Notes under the pieces: generated by a model
Seen by the model: the letters and a program-made list of their open reading frames with translations, nothing else
Told to the model about the DNA's origin: nothing
The model's database searches: none
Made by a program: the position numbers and the translations under genes
NCBI RefSeq assembly: GCF_004348895.1
Contig: NZ_RRZK01000017.1
Span: 1 to 64,000 of the forward strand
Direction: 5' to 3'
Length of the DNA: 64,000 nt
Source: Pseudomonas vancouverensis
GTDB lineage: Bacteria; Pseudomonadota; Gammaproteobacteria; Pseudomonadales; Pseudomonadaceae
Shown here: positions 9,226 through 20,294 of the stretch, in pieces
Position numbering within the stretch: the first letter of the stretch is position 1
How the letters are laid out: the number at the start of each line of letters is the position of its first letter

Positions 9226-10572
9226 CTAACCTGCCATCTGCTCCTCTTCGTCGATTGATTCAATTTCCTCGTTGGCTAAAACATCTTCGGGCATTTTTAG
9301 ACCGTTCATAAAATCTCTGACCGTTTGAGCAGGTGATGTGACGAGGTCAAATGAGCGCCCCTTGTGAAGCAGCATGATGAGGCGTGCCATATCGACGTAA
9401 TATTTATAGGTGGTCTGGACATCGTCGTGACCCATCTGCGCGGTAAGGACTTGCGCGGTCGCAAGATACAAGGCATCCAGCGATTCCGTCAGTAGCCTGT
9501 CACCAAAAGTCGCAATGATATGTTGCGTTGGCCACCAATGACGGCTCTGATAAAATGCCAAGTGCGCCCGGAACTCGGGATGAGTTTTGATGATTTTGTT
9601 TTTTGTATAGTTCGTACGGGACGCAATCATGTTTTCATCGATTGGCTCTCCCTTTTTGTTCAGGAACAAGACGCCCAGTGGGCAGGCATGTCCATACCGT
9701 TCTTTATAGAGCAGTTTTCTGGTGGTGTAATAAGGGATAATGTAATTTTCTTCAAGGGACTTTAAATCTGCCATATGGATGGTGATTTCACGGTCTTTGT
9801 TTCCCTTGCTCTTATACACGGTATAAGATGTTGTTATCCGATGTTTGTCCATTTCTGAATAGGGCGAGATATGTTTGTTGTCTTTATTGCCGATATAAGG
9901 AAACTTTGCCAAGTCCATCGGGCGCATCGCAGTGCCAAGTGCCAAGTTGAACATGGCCGCATAGACAGGGTCGGAATAGTTTTCAAGTAGGAGTTTTATT
10001 TCGGGATCAGTGATTAGGAAGTTAGATCTTTTTTGGCGATTTTTTTTGTCCAAGACACGAATGTTGCTCGCATTAATCTTGCTCCTGGCCATAAGTTGCA
10101 CATAGTTGAGCATGCGCCTACTACGAAAATTTGCACGCCATGTTTTCAAGGTGACATGGACGTTGGTCAGATAGCCACGGTCATTGAGCCACTTGAAATA
10201 CACCAGCAAAATTTTGGCATCCTCATAAATGGTCTCTGACGAAGGACGGAGTGATTGTGCTTCTACACGATCAATTTGACGCTGGACTTGCCAAAGCTTA
10301 ATGTCTCTATTGTCAGCCAACACGTGATACAGGCCCAGTGCTTTATTCTTCATTTTTTCCTGAGTGGATAGGAAGCGATAAAACATGGAAATAATACTGG
10401 CATAGCGCTTTGACGTTTTTATAGAAGCACGCGTTTCTGAATGCAAAAACATATTAGGATGCGAGAGCAAGATGTTTTTCCCGTCTTGCCCTGCAATGAG
10501 GATGCAATGCGAGACATCCATCAATACCTCAGCACTGTTGTACGTGATCTCTTTTGATTTTATTGTCAGCAT
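9226..10572 (-). CDS. ginD: Tyrosine recombinase (GinD-like)
   Basis: A 448-residue tyrosine recombinase. Arg I is in LGTAMRPMDLAKF. The beta-hairpin lysine region is YKSKGNKDREITIHM. Box II is YQSRHWWPT, with Arg present and Tyr where His is usual. GHDDVQTTYKYYVD gives the second His and the likely nucleophile Tyr. The N-terminal half is a helical core-binding region. It is the last gene of the module, 32 bases after ginC. In known GInts all four gin products are needed for integration and excision; that this gene is the ginD counterpart rests on gene order. Confidence 0.8.
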   Translation of the reverse strand: MLTIKSKEITYNSAEVLMDVSHCILIAGQDGKNILLSHPNMFLHSETRASIKTSKRYASIISMFYRFLSTQEKMKNKALGLYHVLADNRDIKLWQVQRQIDRVEAQSLRPSSETIYEDAKILLVYFKWLNDRGYLTNVHVTLKTWRANFRSRRMLNYVQLMARSKINASNIRVLDKKNRQKRSNFLITDPEIKLLLENYSDPVYAAMFNLALGTAMRPMDLAKFPYIGNKDNKHISPYSEMDKHRITTSYTVYKSKGNKDREITIHMADLKSLEENYIIPYYTTRKLLYKERYGHACPLGVLFLNKKGEPIDENMIASRTNYTKNKIIKTHPEFRAHLAFYQSRHWWPTQHIIATFGDRLLTESLDALYLATAQVLTAQMGHDDVQTTYKYYVDMARLIMLLHKGRSFDLVTSPAQTVRDFMNGLKMPEDVLANEEIESIDEEEQMAG

Positions 10573-10604
10573 TATGGATTATCCGTGTGCAAGGCCCGAT
10601 TGAA

Positions 10605-11648
10605 TTAACTGCCAGGATTTATTTTAAAGAAGTTAACTTCATCAAATCCCCATGCGATGGCAGGCTGGTCGGCATTGTCCGCGCCTTTGACCTCCTCGGG
10701 TGGCAGTAATGATTTGTAGATTCCAAGTCTTTGTAGTTTTTTTTCACTTTCTGAGCCGGAAAAGTGTGGAATGTAAATGCTTGTTTTGAATGTGTTTGGA
10801 ATATGCCTTGTAAAAGCAATAATCTCACTGCGACTGAACAGCGGCAGTCTGACGATCAGGCTGACTTCCTTTGGGAGGCTTATGTACTGATCGGCAAATA
10901 ATTTGAATCGTGAGATGTACCGGTCGGAGAAGAAAATAACACGGACGCCTGATGTGTTTGCATATTTACTCAACTTGTCGCGAATTTTTCTAAGCTCGAC
11001 ATTTTTCTGATCCTCGAACGTGTCAAAGTTTTTCCCGCGTTGATAGTCAATGCAAAGCGCTTCAATATCCAAGTCGAATACAAGCTTAGTGTTCTTCGAT
11101 GCCTCGGTTTCTTTTGCAAACGACGAGTTGGCGTCCACACCCAAGGCTAACTTGAGTTCCAACCTTTGAATCTGGCTCAGCAAGTCGGCATTGTGAAGTG
11201 TCTGTCTCTCGAGCGAGACGCGTATTTGGTTACTTTCCAATAGCACAATATCGCTGTTCATGAGCGAGGTGATGTGCCTGTCCAATTCCTTCTGAAGCGT
11301 CTTCTCGTGTTCAGCCTTAAGACGTTCAATTTGCTCGGTATACTTCGCCTCAACCTCGTTGACGGCTGTCTTGGTCTGCACTTGTGACCGGAGTTCGTTA
11401 CCGTTGACCAGATCGGCGACATCACGCTTGCCAGCGATGTACGGTTTTAGATCGCCGTAGTAACGGTCAAGTGCCTGGCGGCTGATGCCAGCCCGGTCTG
11501 CCACATCCTTGAGCTTAAGCTTTGAACGGTTTCCGGAAAGGTGATGTTCCACAATGATCTCGATCAAGAGCTTGCGGCGCTGGGCGCCGCTGCCTTGTTC
11601 AAGCGTGTCTGGATGTACGCAAGTTTGAGTGGTCTGCTGCTCAGACAT
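10605..11648 (-). CDS. ginC: HTH/coiled-coil protein of the gin operon (GinC position)
   Basis: A 347-residue protein in three parts. An N-terminal helix-turn-helix (LKDVADRAGISRQALDRYYG, residues 46-65) resembles KfrA-type DNA-binding domains. A Glu/Lys/Leu-rich coiled coil follows at about 95-190. The C-terminal domain (about 235-347) contains VRVIFFSDRYISRFKLFADQ and VSLIVRLPLFSRSEI. The start overlaps the ginB end by 8 bases. It sits where GInts carry the HTH protein GinC, but GinC is described as small, so this protein is either an enlarged version or a different accessory factor. A role in DNA binding at the island ends or in regulation is inferred. Confidence 0.65.
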   Translation of the reverse strand: MSEQQTTQTCVHPDTLEQGSGAQRRKLLIEIIVEHHLSGNRSKLKLKDVADRAGISRQALDRYYGDLKPYIAGKRDVADLVNGNELRSQVQTKTAVNEVEAKYTEQIERLKAEHEKTLQKELDRHITSLMNSDIVLLESNQIRVSLERQTLHNADLLSQIQRLELKLALGVDANSSFAKETEASKNTKLVFDLDIEALCIDYQRGKNFDTFEDQKNVELRKIRDKLSKYANTSGVRVIFFSDRYISRFKLFADQYISLPKEVSLIVRLPLFSRSEIIAFTRHIPNTFKTSIYIPHFSGSESEKKLQRLGIYKSLLPPEEVKGADNADQPAIAWGFDEVNFFKINPGS

Positions 11649-13833
11649 TGCGCGCCTCGATCAACTGAGGACCGGAGTGGCCAGCAGCGTTAAGGTTATT
11701 TAGGTGAATTTGTGTTGCCTGAATCCTGCGCTGCAGTTCGCGTTCCGCCGTAGAACTCAACTTGCCGGTCGAGTTTTCCAGAACGGTTGTATAAAACGTA
11801 ATGTTGTCGCTCAGCGCTTGTTTGGCAGAGGCCAAGACAACGATTTTTTTGCAATCCATCTGGCAATTAGAGGGATCGGGCATGATCAACTCACCTTCCA
11901 CATGCTTACCATGCAAACAAGGGGGCAGGGATTCGCGGGTGAAATGCTCCCCAGTCAAGCAGTAGGTACCGACTGCAGTTCGGCGGATGAAAATGGGCTC
12001 GCCGGCGGAAAGCAGATGGCTGATATAGGCCATCAGCGACACCTTGAGCTGCTTGCCGCTGAATTCATCGGGACGCTTCAGGATTTGCTGATAGATACGC
12101 TTGGCTGCGTCACCCGAATGAGCGCCGAATCGGATTCCCGCGACGATTTCATGAAATTCCCTGGTGTAGTTTTGCTCAATGGCAATTGCAACACTGCGAA
12201 CCATCAACGGATTGCGCGCGATGTAGCGCATGGTCATCGCGTAGCTCTTATGCCCAAAGAGCGCGCGGATGATATCGATGTTCCGTTCATCCCGATTGAT
12301 CAGGATTTCTGCGATGGTTTTGCGAAAGCGATGGCAATGCAAGCGATCAATAGGCAGTTCGTTTTTCAGTTGAATAATGATGTAATTGATCAGCGCAGGG
12401 GTCGCTTTCTTCACGGTCTTGTTGGATTTCTGCGCCTGGAACAAAAAGCCTTGTTTGACAAACGGCTCAATACTGCGCAGGTCCTGGTATTGCATGACCA
12501 AGTCGCCGATAAATTTGGGGATCGGCAGTCTGTCATCTTCACCGTGCGTTGGACTGGCAGCCGTTTTCCAGCGGGTAATTTTGAGCCAGTAATCACCATT
12601 GCCATCAATTTCAAAATCCGCGAAGCTCATCACCGCGAGCTCCGATTTCCTGGCCCCTGTCACCAACGCCAGCAGAATGAAAATCGCGTTACGAATGCCA
12701 TCGAGCACATCGGCGTAACCTTCGATCCAGGTGTACGAGTAGTAATCGACACCTTCCTTGGCAAATTTGCGAATGCTGGGGCGCATCACGGTCTTTTCTT
12801 TGACTGTGATGGTCATGAGTTGCTCTAGCTCTTCAAATCGCTCTCGACGAGTGACGAGCTTGTCTGCCAGATGAATGAATTTGCTTTCTACCAGGTAGTC
12901 CTTGAGCTTCTTCAGTTCTGGCATGACCCCCTCAACCCAAAACATTGAGTAGTCGATCAGAATCTCAAGGTCCTCTTCGGAATAGGAGACCCAGCTATCC
13001 AAGGTGCCCTGGAAGCGCGATTTCACTACCTCCTGACGCCGCTCCGGGATGTCGATTTGTTCAAGAGCGATATCCAATCGAAGCTCTTCAGGGATCAGTT
13101 GGTGCTCCGAGAGGTTGATCCAGAGCCTGATCAGCTTGAACAGCGCAAAATAATGGTGTTTGGCCTCACTTTCTTTGGCGGCCTCAAATGCCCGGAGGAT
13201 CAATGGCAAAGAGATCATTCGAAGATGATGAGGCTCGGCGGTCATCCTGTTGGCCGAAAAAATGTACTGTTCCAGGATCTTGTATTCGTTGCCCCATGAC
13301 TTTGTCGTCGAGTACGAACGGATGTAGCTGAAGGGCGAGAATTCTGGGATCACGTGATAGATGAGTACGCGTTTCAGCTCATTCGATCCGGGTACCTTGC
13401 GATCAAAACGCACATTGTTTGGAAAGCTATGTTTGCCATGTGGGAAATACCAGATGGCGTCTCTATAGTTCGAGCCTTTGGCGACAGGAAATTTGCCGCC
13501 TGTGACTACCAATTTGCTCCCCAAGGTCACTGAAGGCGTGGCAACGGGGGACTTGAATTCCTCCTGCAAAGCTTCCAACTCCTCAAGCTCGGACTCTGAG
13601 TAGTCGGCTTCCATTTCCTGGAGCAGGTGCTCTGCCTCGGATTCACTTTCCTCTCCATCATCAGTGTATTCTTTCTGGGACGTGTTCTTGTCCTCTTCCT
13701 GGTCAACCTCATCACCGATGAAGTCGTCAGTATCATGGGTGGACGGTGCAAATCCGTTCAGAGGATCAATATCGGAGAGGTTTTCAGCCGTTTCAATGGT
13801 TTCGAAAGCTGAGGTTGTATTAACGTTAGACAT
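11641..13833 (-). CDS. ginB: Large tyrosine recombinase (GinB-like)
   Basis: A 730-residue protein with an acidic low-complexity N-terminus (about residues 1-80), a long core-binding region and a tyrosine recombinase catalytic domain. Catalytic residues look complete: Arg in TGARKSELAVMSF, His and Arg in LHCHRFRKTIAEIL, His in ALFGHKSYAMTMRYIARN and Tyr in the same segment. After the catalytic domain is a Cys/His cluster (PPCLHGKH, then SNCQMDCKK), perhaps a zinc-binding element. ATG at 13833 is chosen because GAGG lies before it; it overlaps the ginA end by 8 bases. Probably the most complete recombinase of the set. Confidence 0.8.
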   Translation of the reverse strand: MSNVNTTSAFETIETAENLSDIDPLNGFAPSTHDTDDFIGDEVDQEEDKNTSQKEYTDDGEESESEAEHLLQEMEADYSESELEELEALQEEFKSPVATPSVTLGSKLVVTGGKFPVAKGSNYRDAIWYFPHGKHSFPNNVRFDRKVPGSNELKRVLIYHVIPEFSPFSYIRSYSTTKSWGNEYKILEQYIFSANRMTAEPHHLRMISLPLILRAFEAAKESEAKHHYFALFKLIRLWINLSEHQLIPEELRLDIALEQIDIPERRQEVVKSRFQGTLDSWVSYSEEDLEILIDYSMFWVEGVMPELKKLKDYLVESKFIHLADKLVTRRERFEELEQLMTITVKEKTVMRPSIRKFAKEGVDYYSYTWIEGYADVLDGIRNAIFILLALVTGARKSELAVMSFADFEIDGNGDYWLKITRWKTAASPTHGEDDRLPIPKFIGDLVMQYQDLRSIEPFVKQGFLFQAQKSNKTVKKATPALINYIIIQLKNELPIDRLHCHRFRKTIAEILINRDERNIDIIRALFGHKSYAMTMRYIARNPLMVRSVAIAIEQNYTREFHEIVAGIRFGAHSGDAAKRIYQQILKRPDEFSGKQLKVSLMAYISHLLSAGEPIFIRRTAVGTYCLTGEHFTRESLPPCLHGKHVEGELIMPDPSNCQMDCKKIVVLASAKQALSDNITFYTTVLENSTGKLSSTAERELQRRIQATQIHLNNLNAAGHSGPQLIEARNV

Positions 13834-16051
13834 TGTATTCCTCACTCTCGAAAATGATTTCCAGGATGTTCAGGTCTCGTGGCAAGAGTGGCGACTCCCG
13901 GCGGCGGTATCGTGCTGCGGTCGTAATCTCGTTCTCATCTCCCCACTCATCCAGAATGAACTGAAGAACCTCCAGCTCTTTGCTCAGCCGTGAGCTGAAG
14001 CCCGACTCCTCGGCATCGCCCAACAACTCTTCCAGGTGTGACGCGCGCTCCATCAGGAATGGGAGTGAGTCTTCAAACACACGAAATTGGCTGCAAAAAA
14101 TGCATTCTTTGATGGCAAAACATTTGCGGCCCGTGCTTACGATGATGTCCGAGCCCACCCAGTCGGGTTTCGTTTGGTTGGCACACCCCCACAGCGCTCG
14201 CGGTTTACCCGGGATGTGAAAGATCTTGAGGTTCGCCGAAGCCTCTGCCTGAGCCTGTTTGCCCAAGAGTCCTTTAAACTGCCGTGTGCGTAGCAGTTTG
14301 ACCACTTCTTCCAGTTCCGAGCGCAACCGTTTCAAACGCTCATAGTGAGCGGCGCTTGAACTGTCATAGAAGATGTCAGTGGTCTCTCGGTCTTTGTGCC
14401 CCATCGTCATGGAGAGCAAGGTGATTGGATGGTGCTTTTTCTTGTAGAGAAGCCAGGTAGGCCTGAAGCGTCGCGTAAGTTCGATTGCCGAGGTCAGTCG
14501 CTTGCCGTCATCGATGACCTCGTACTGTTTGAGGAACTGTTGAACACCCACCGGGAAGGTCTTGGGGTGTGCAATTGAAGTGTGACGTCCGCCCTTGACC
14601 CATTCACCCCACGGCCGGATGCATAGAAACATCGGATTCATTCTCTCTTCCGGCGCAAGAACAGAAATGACGTCGAATGGGTAATCGGCGAGTGGGCTTG
14701 AAAGCTCGACGGCCAGTTGGATGAGGTTATAGAAGCTGAACGGATCATCATTGCGGGTAGGCATGTTGATCCGTTTTGGGGCATCGAAGGGTTTACCAGC
14801 GCCCTGGGAACGATGCTTTTCCGAAAAGACGACTTTGATCGCTTCCTCGATAGTCCCCGTTAGCAGGTGCTCGAAATTGTCTTGGTCGAGCGCCAAAGCG
14901 GTTTCTTTGTTCCATCCAGACTGGAACATCATGAACATAAGGACTGCTGTCATGTCCGTGATGGTCGGGTAATAAAGCCCTAGCACTTCGTCGAACTTGA
15001 GGAGTTGCGCTCCATTGGTGCTTCTATTTGCCCACGTCAGTCGGTGCAACAAAATCGCGATGATGTCGTCGCAATCTTCGGGGACAGTGGTCACTGTGGC
15101 CTGGCGATATTTGTTGTAAAGCTCGTCTGAGCTGAACTTGAACGGGAAACCATGGACGATGAACGTCTTTACGATTCTGGCGTAATCGACCTTCCAGTTA
15201 GCAAAACCCTTGCCTTCTACTGAGGCTTCTTCCTGTTCTTTTTGTTCTTGTTGCGCTTCTTGATCTTCTTGGGTTTTTTTGGGGGCTCCAGCGTTGGGGT
15301 TGTCGCGATGGTAGATTTCGATGAATTTGCTGATACCCTTTGGGTCATCAGTCAGCGCCTTGATTTCCGGATCAAGGCATTTTCTGAAACGACTGTGATA
15401 GCTTTCCTTGTTAGCTCTTTTCTTCTTTTTGAACTCATTCTTTTGCCATTTGAACAGCCATTCCTTGGTTGGCGTTGGACGTACTTCCTCCATAACCGTT
15501 GCGGCATCGTAGGGTTCGGCTTTTTCTACTTGTGCGCGAAACATGAGCTTTTTAAACACCGCGATAATGTGCGTGGTGATGGCCAGCTCAAAAGATTCAA
15601 ACCCGTCAGAATTCAGTGGTGGTGTTCCGTTTTTTCTATCCATCGCCACGATCGGGAGCGCAATAAGTGGAAGTTTCCCGGTATCCTTGGGAACCACCGT
15701 CATGGCTGCTTTCAATTTCTCGGCGCACGCGACCGGGATATTTTTGTCACGTATATAATTAACGAAGCCACTAAATACTTCCGCGTTGATGTCGGTGTAC
15801 TTTTTTATTTGCAAAGGCTCAGGATTAGCGAGGTTGTGCATCGCCATGTAATCAAGAAAATGCTCAATGCCGGATCGGAGTAAGTATCCATTCGGATGAG
15901 TGCGATCGGGAGCATAAAGCAGGAACAACCAATGCAACGACCTACAAACATTGGTGGCCGGAATGTAGTTCGGGCTCATCAAGTAACGGCAATCGATACG
16001 CATTCCGTTAATCGATTCAACTTCGGTAATGCTATGGTCAAAGGCAGTCAT
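13826..16051 (-). CDS. ginA: Large recombinase-like protein with incomplete active site (GinA-like)
   Basis: A 741-residue protein. The C-terminal half has the fold signature of tyrosine recombinases: LTRRFRPTWLLYKKKHH with Arg II, then TMGHKDRETTDIFYDSSS with His and a candidate Tyr. The segment in the Arg I position reads QSGWNKETALALDQDNF, with no Arg where the family has TGxR. If that alignment is right the active site is incomplete, and the protein may act as a structural partner. A cluster of cysteines follows (WGCANQTK, RKCFAIKECIFCSQF), like that of ginB. The ATG directly follows the kinase stop codon with no gap. It heads the gin genes proper. Confidence 0.75.
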   Translation of the reverse strand: MTAFDHSITEVESINGMRIDCRYLMSPNYIPATNVCRSLHWLFLLYAPDRTHPNGYLLRSGIEHFLDYMAMHNLANPEPLQIKKYTDINAEVFSGFVNYIRDKNIPVACAEKLKAAMTVVPKDTGKLPLIALPIVAMDRKNGTPPLNSDGFESFELAITTHIIAVFKKLMFRAQVEKAEPYDAATVMEEVRPTPTKEWLFKWQKNEFKKKKRANKESYHSRFRKCLDPEIKALTDDPKGISKFIEIYHRDNPNAGAPKKTQEDQEAQQEQKEQEEASVEGKGFANWKVDYARIVKTFIVHGFPFKFSSDELYNKYRQATVTTVPEDCDDIIAILLHRLTWANRSTNGAQLLKFDEVLGLYYPTITDMTAVLMFMMFQSGWNKETALALDQDNFEHLLTGTIEEAIKVVFSEKHRSQGAGKPFDAPKRINMPTRNDDPFSFYNLIQLAVELSSPLADYPFDVISVLAPEERMNPMFLCIRPWGEWVKGGRHTSIAHPKTFPVGVQQFLKQYEVIDDGKRLTSAIELTRRFRPTWLLYKKKHHPITLLSMTMGHKDRETTDIFYDSSSAAHYERLKRLRSELEEVVKLLRTRQFKGLLGKQAQAEASANLKIFHIPGKPRALWGCANQTKPDWVGSDIIVSTGRKCFAIKECIFCSQFRVFEDSLPFLMERASHLEELLGDAEESGFSSRLSKELEVLQFILDEWGDENEITTAARYRRRESPLLPRDLNILEIIFESEEYNV

Positions 16052-18315
<2,264 letters not shown>

Positions 18316-18319
<4 letters not shown>

Positions 18320-18376
18320 CTGTCAGCGCCCGGACTTTGAATCAGATCATCGGCCGGTCCCACTCATTCGATGTAA
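18316..18376 (+). pseudogene. pilZ: Remnant of pilZ with large internal deletion
   Basis: In Pseudomonas, pilZ (about 118 codons) normally lies between holB and tatD. Here only 70 bases separate them. An ATG overlapping the holB stop opens MTVSAR, as pilZ would. In another frame the sequence ends SSAGPTHSM then stop, close to the usual PilZ ending (PTHTM). The middle of the gene is gone and the two ends are out of frame. The match to the ends is from memory of the family, but the lack of an intact pilZ here is plain. Confidence 0.65.
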
Positions 18377-18389
18377 ATTGCGGCCCATT

Positions 18390-19175
18390 ATGCTCGTAGA
18401 TTCCCACTGCCACCTTGATCGCCTCGACCTCAACGCCCACAACGGCTCCCTCGATGCTGCGCTGGATGCGGCCCGTCAACGCGGGGTCGGTCACTTCCTG
18501 TGCATCGGTGTCAGCGCCGACAATGCCGCGGACGTCAAAGCCCTGGCCGAGCGTTATGAGGATGTCGACTGTTCGGTTGGCGTGCATCCACTGGACGTGC
18601 AACCCGGTGCCGCCCCGGCGCTGGATTGGCTGTTGCAGGAGCTGAATCACCCGCGCGTGGTGGCGATCGGCGAAACCGGTCTGGACTATCACTACGAGCC
18701 GGAAGCGGCAGAGGTGCAGCAGGCCTCGTTCCGCCTGCATCTGCAAGCAGCGCAACAGACGGGCAAACCGGTGATCATTCACACCCGTGGCGCCCGCGCC
18801 GACACCCTGGACCTGTTGCGAGATGCGGCGTTGCCCCAGGCGGGCGTGCTGCATTGCTTCACTGAGGACTGGGACATGGCCAAGGCTGCGCTGGACATGG
18901 GGTATTACATTTCCCTGTCCGGTATTGTCACTTTTCGCAATGCCGACGCCCTGCGCGATGTCGCCAGCAAGGTACCTGCCGATCGATTGCTGGTGGAAAC
19001 GGACTCGCCGTACCTGGCGCCGATCCCTCATCGGGGCAAGCCGAACCTGCCGCAGTACGTGCGTGAAGTAGCGGAATTTCTGGCAATGTTGCGGGGCGAG
19101 TCCTACGAGCGTTTTGCCGAGCAAACCACGACGAATTTCAAGCGACTGTTCCCGTTGGCTCACGTGAAAGGCTGA
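18390..19175 (+). CDS. TatD-family metal-dependent hydrolase
   Basis: A 261-residue TIM-barrel metallohydrolase of the TatD DNase family. The HxH metal motif is in MLVDSHCHLDRLD at the N-terminus. Other ligands are seen in IGETGLDYHYE, IIHTRGA, GVLHCFTED and LLVETDSPYLAP. ATG at 18390 is preferred over an upstream TTG because the family begins at this point. It follows holB and the pilZ remnant and belongs to the same core cluster. Members are 3'-5' exonucleases or general phosphodiesterases; the exact substrate is unknown. Confidence 0.9.
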   Translation: MLVDSHCHLDRLDLNAHNGSLDAALDAARQRGVGHFLCIGVSADNAADVKALAERYEDVDCSVGVHPLDVQPGAAPALDWLLQELNHPRVVAIGETGLDYHYEPEAAEVQQASFRLHLQAAQQTGKPVIIHTRGARADTLDLLRDAALPQAGVLHCFTEDWDMAKAALDMGYYISLSGIVTFRNADALRDVASKVPADRLLVETDSPYLAPIPHRGKPNLPQYVREVAEFLAMLRGESYERFAEQTTTNFKRLFPLAHVKG

Positions 19176-19184
19176 ATCGCAGGC

Positions 19185-19220
19185 AAAAAAAACCCGGGTT
19201 CTGGGGGGTGAATCCGGGTT
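19185..19220 (-). terminator. Intrinsic terminator of rgsA
   Basis: On the minus strand AACCCGG (19220-19214) pairs with CCGGGTT (19199-19193), leaving a 14-base loop, and is followed by eight T residues at 19192-19185. On the plus strand the T run is missing, so it serves the minus-strand transcript. Confidence 0.8.
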
Positions 19221-19302
19221 AAGACCATTAGGAGTAAAACAATGGCACGCGGTCCGTTGGTACCAATATCGGCGTGACACTTGGGGGAGATGCCCCGCCG
19301 AC
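19185..19302 (-). ncRNA. rgsA: Small regulatory RNA RgsA
   Basis: The region between tatD and the TetR gene holds, on the minus strand, a transcript-like unit of about 118 nucleotides. A -10 box (CAATACT) lies at 19315-19309. The unit ends in a hairpin with arms AACCCGG and CCGGGTT followed by eight T (19220-19185). RgsA, a GacA/RpoS-linked Hfq-dependent sRNA, is encoded next to tatD in P. aeruginosa and P. fluorescens and is of this size. The assignment rests on location, orientation, length and terminator; I cannot align it here. Confidence 0.75.
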
Positions 19303-19308
19303 AGTTCA

Positions 19309-19315
19309 AGTATTG
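19309..19315 (-). promoter_or_regulatory. Probable RpoS-type -10 box of rgsA
   Basis: CAATACT followed by TGAA resembles the RpoS -10 consensus CTATACT. It stands six to eight bases before the predicted 5' end of RgsA. RpoS control of rgsA is known in pseudomonads; use of this exact box is inferred. Confidence 0.5.
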
Positions 19316-19517
19316 ATCAGTATTTGCCCCAGTCCAGTTTGTCTGTGTCGGTTTTTAAACAAATTTGGAATACGTGCGCTTCAGAAGAGTTCTCATCAAG
19401 GCGCAAGCGTGCGCAAAATGACCAGAAATAACAGTTATGGTCGGATGATCCGTGCATTTTGGCGCAAGTTAGGCATAATACGCGGCTTCGAATTTTGACC
19501 CGAACAGACCTTTTCTT

Positions 19518-20156
19518 ATGCATAAAGAACCTCGTAAGGTCCGTGAGTTTCGCCGCCGCGAGCAGGAAATTCTCGATACCGCGCTCAAGCTGTTCCTCGA
19601 ACAAGGTGAAGACAGTGTCACCGTCGAGATGATTGCTGATGCCGTCGGTATCGGCAAAGGCACGATCTACAAGCACTTCAAATCCAAGGCGGAAATCTAT
19701 CTGCGCCTGATGCTCGACTACGAGCGCGATTTGAACGAGCTGCTGCATTCGGCCGATGTCGACAAGGACAAGGAGGCCCTGTCCCGGGCGTACTTCGAAT
19801 TCCGTATGCGCGACCCGCAACGCTATCGCCTGTTCGATCGCCTGGAAGAGAAGGTGGTCAAGGGTAACCAGGTGCCGGAGATGATCGAGGAACTGCACAA
19901 GATCCGTGCCTCGAACTTCGAACGCCTGACCCTGCTGATCAAGGGGCGTATCAGCGAAGGCAAGCTTGAAGACGTGCCGCCGTACTTCCACTACTGCGCG
20001 TCCTGGGCGTTGGTGCATGGCGCCGTGGCGCTGTATCACTCGCCGTTCTGGAGCAATGTGCTGGAAGATCAGGAAGGTTTCTTCCAGTTCCTCATGGACA
20101 TCGGCGTGCGCATGGGCAACAAGCGCAAGCGCGATACCGATACCCCGAGCAGTTGA
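19518..20156 (+). CDS. TetR-family transcriptional regulator
   Basis: A 212-residue TetR-type repressor. The HTH (VEMIADAVGIGKGTIYKHFK) is at residues 36-55 of the protein. The C-terminal ligand domain contains RDPQRYRLFDRLEEKV and YCASWALVHGAVALYHSPFW. It is the regulator found beside rgsA and tatD in other Pseudomonas, but its ligand and targets are not known to me. The region upstream of it is shared with the divergent rgsA promoter. Confidence 0.85.
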   Translation: MHKEPRKVREFRRREQEILDTALKLFLEQGEDSVTVEMIADAVGIGKGTIYKHFKSKAEIYLRLMLDYERDLNELLHSADVDKDKEALSRAYFEFRMRDPQRYRLFDRLEEKVVKGNQVPEMIEELHKIRASNFERLTLLIKGRISEGKLEDVPPYFHYCASWALVHGAVALYHSPFWSNVLEDQEGFFQFLMDIGVRMGNKRKRDTDTPSS

Positions 20157-20294
20157 GCCATTCAGCTGCCTGATGGCGCCATTAAAACGCTACTTGGCGC
20201 CTCGCCGCAGGAATATACTCAGGTAGAGGACTTGCTAAAACTTGATTTGTGAGTCAAGTTTTAGCGGCCCGAATTGTCTTCCGCCGGAGAAATC

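Noticed and set aside
19242..19277. Leader peptide MARGPLVPISA with AGGAG upstream
   Set aside because: It lies on the strand opposite to the RgsA unit, and the conservation and structure here are better explained by the sRNA and its terminator.
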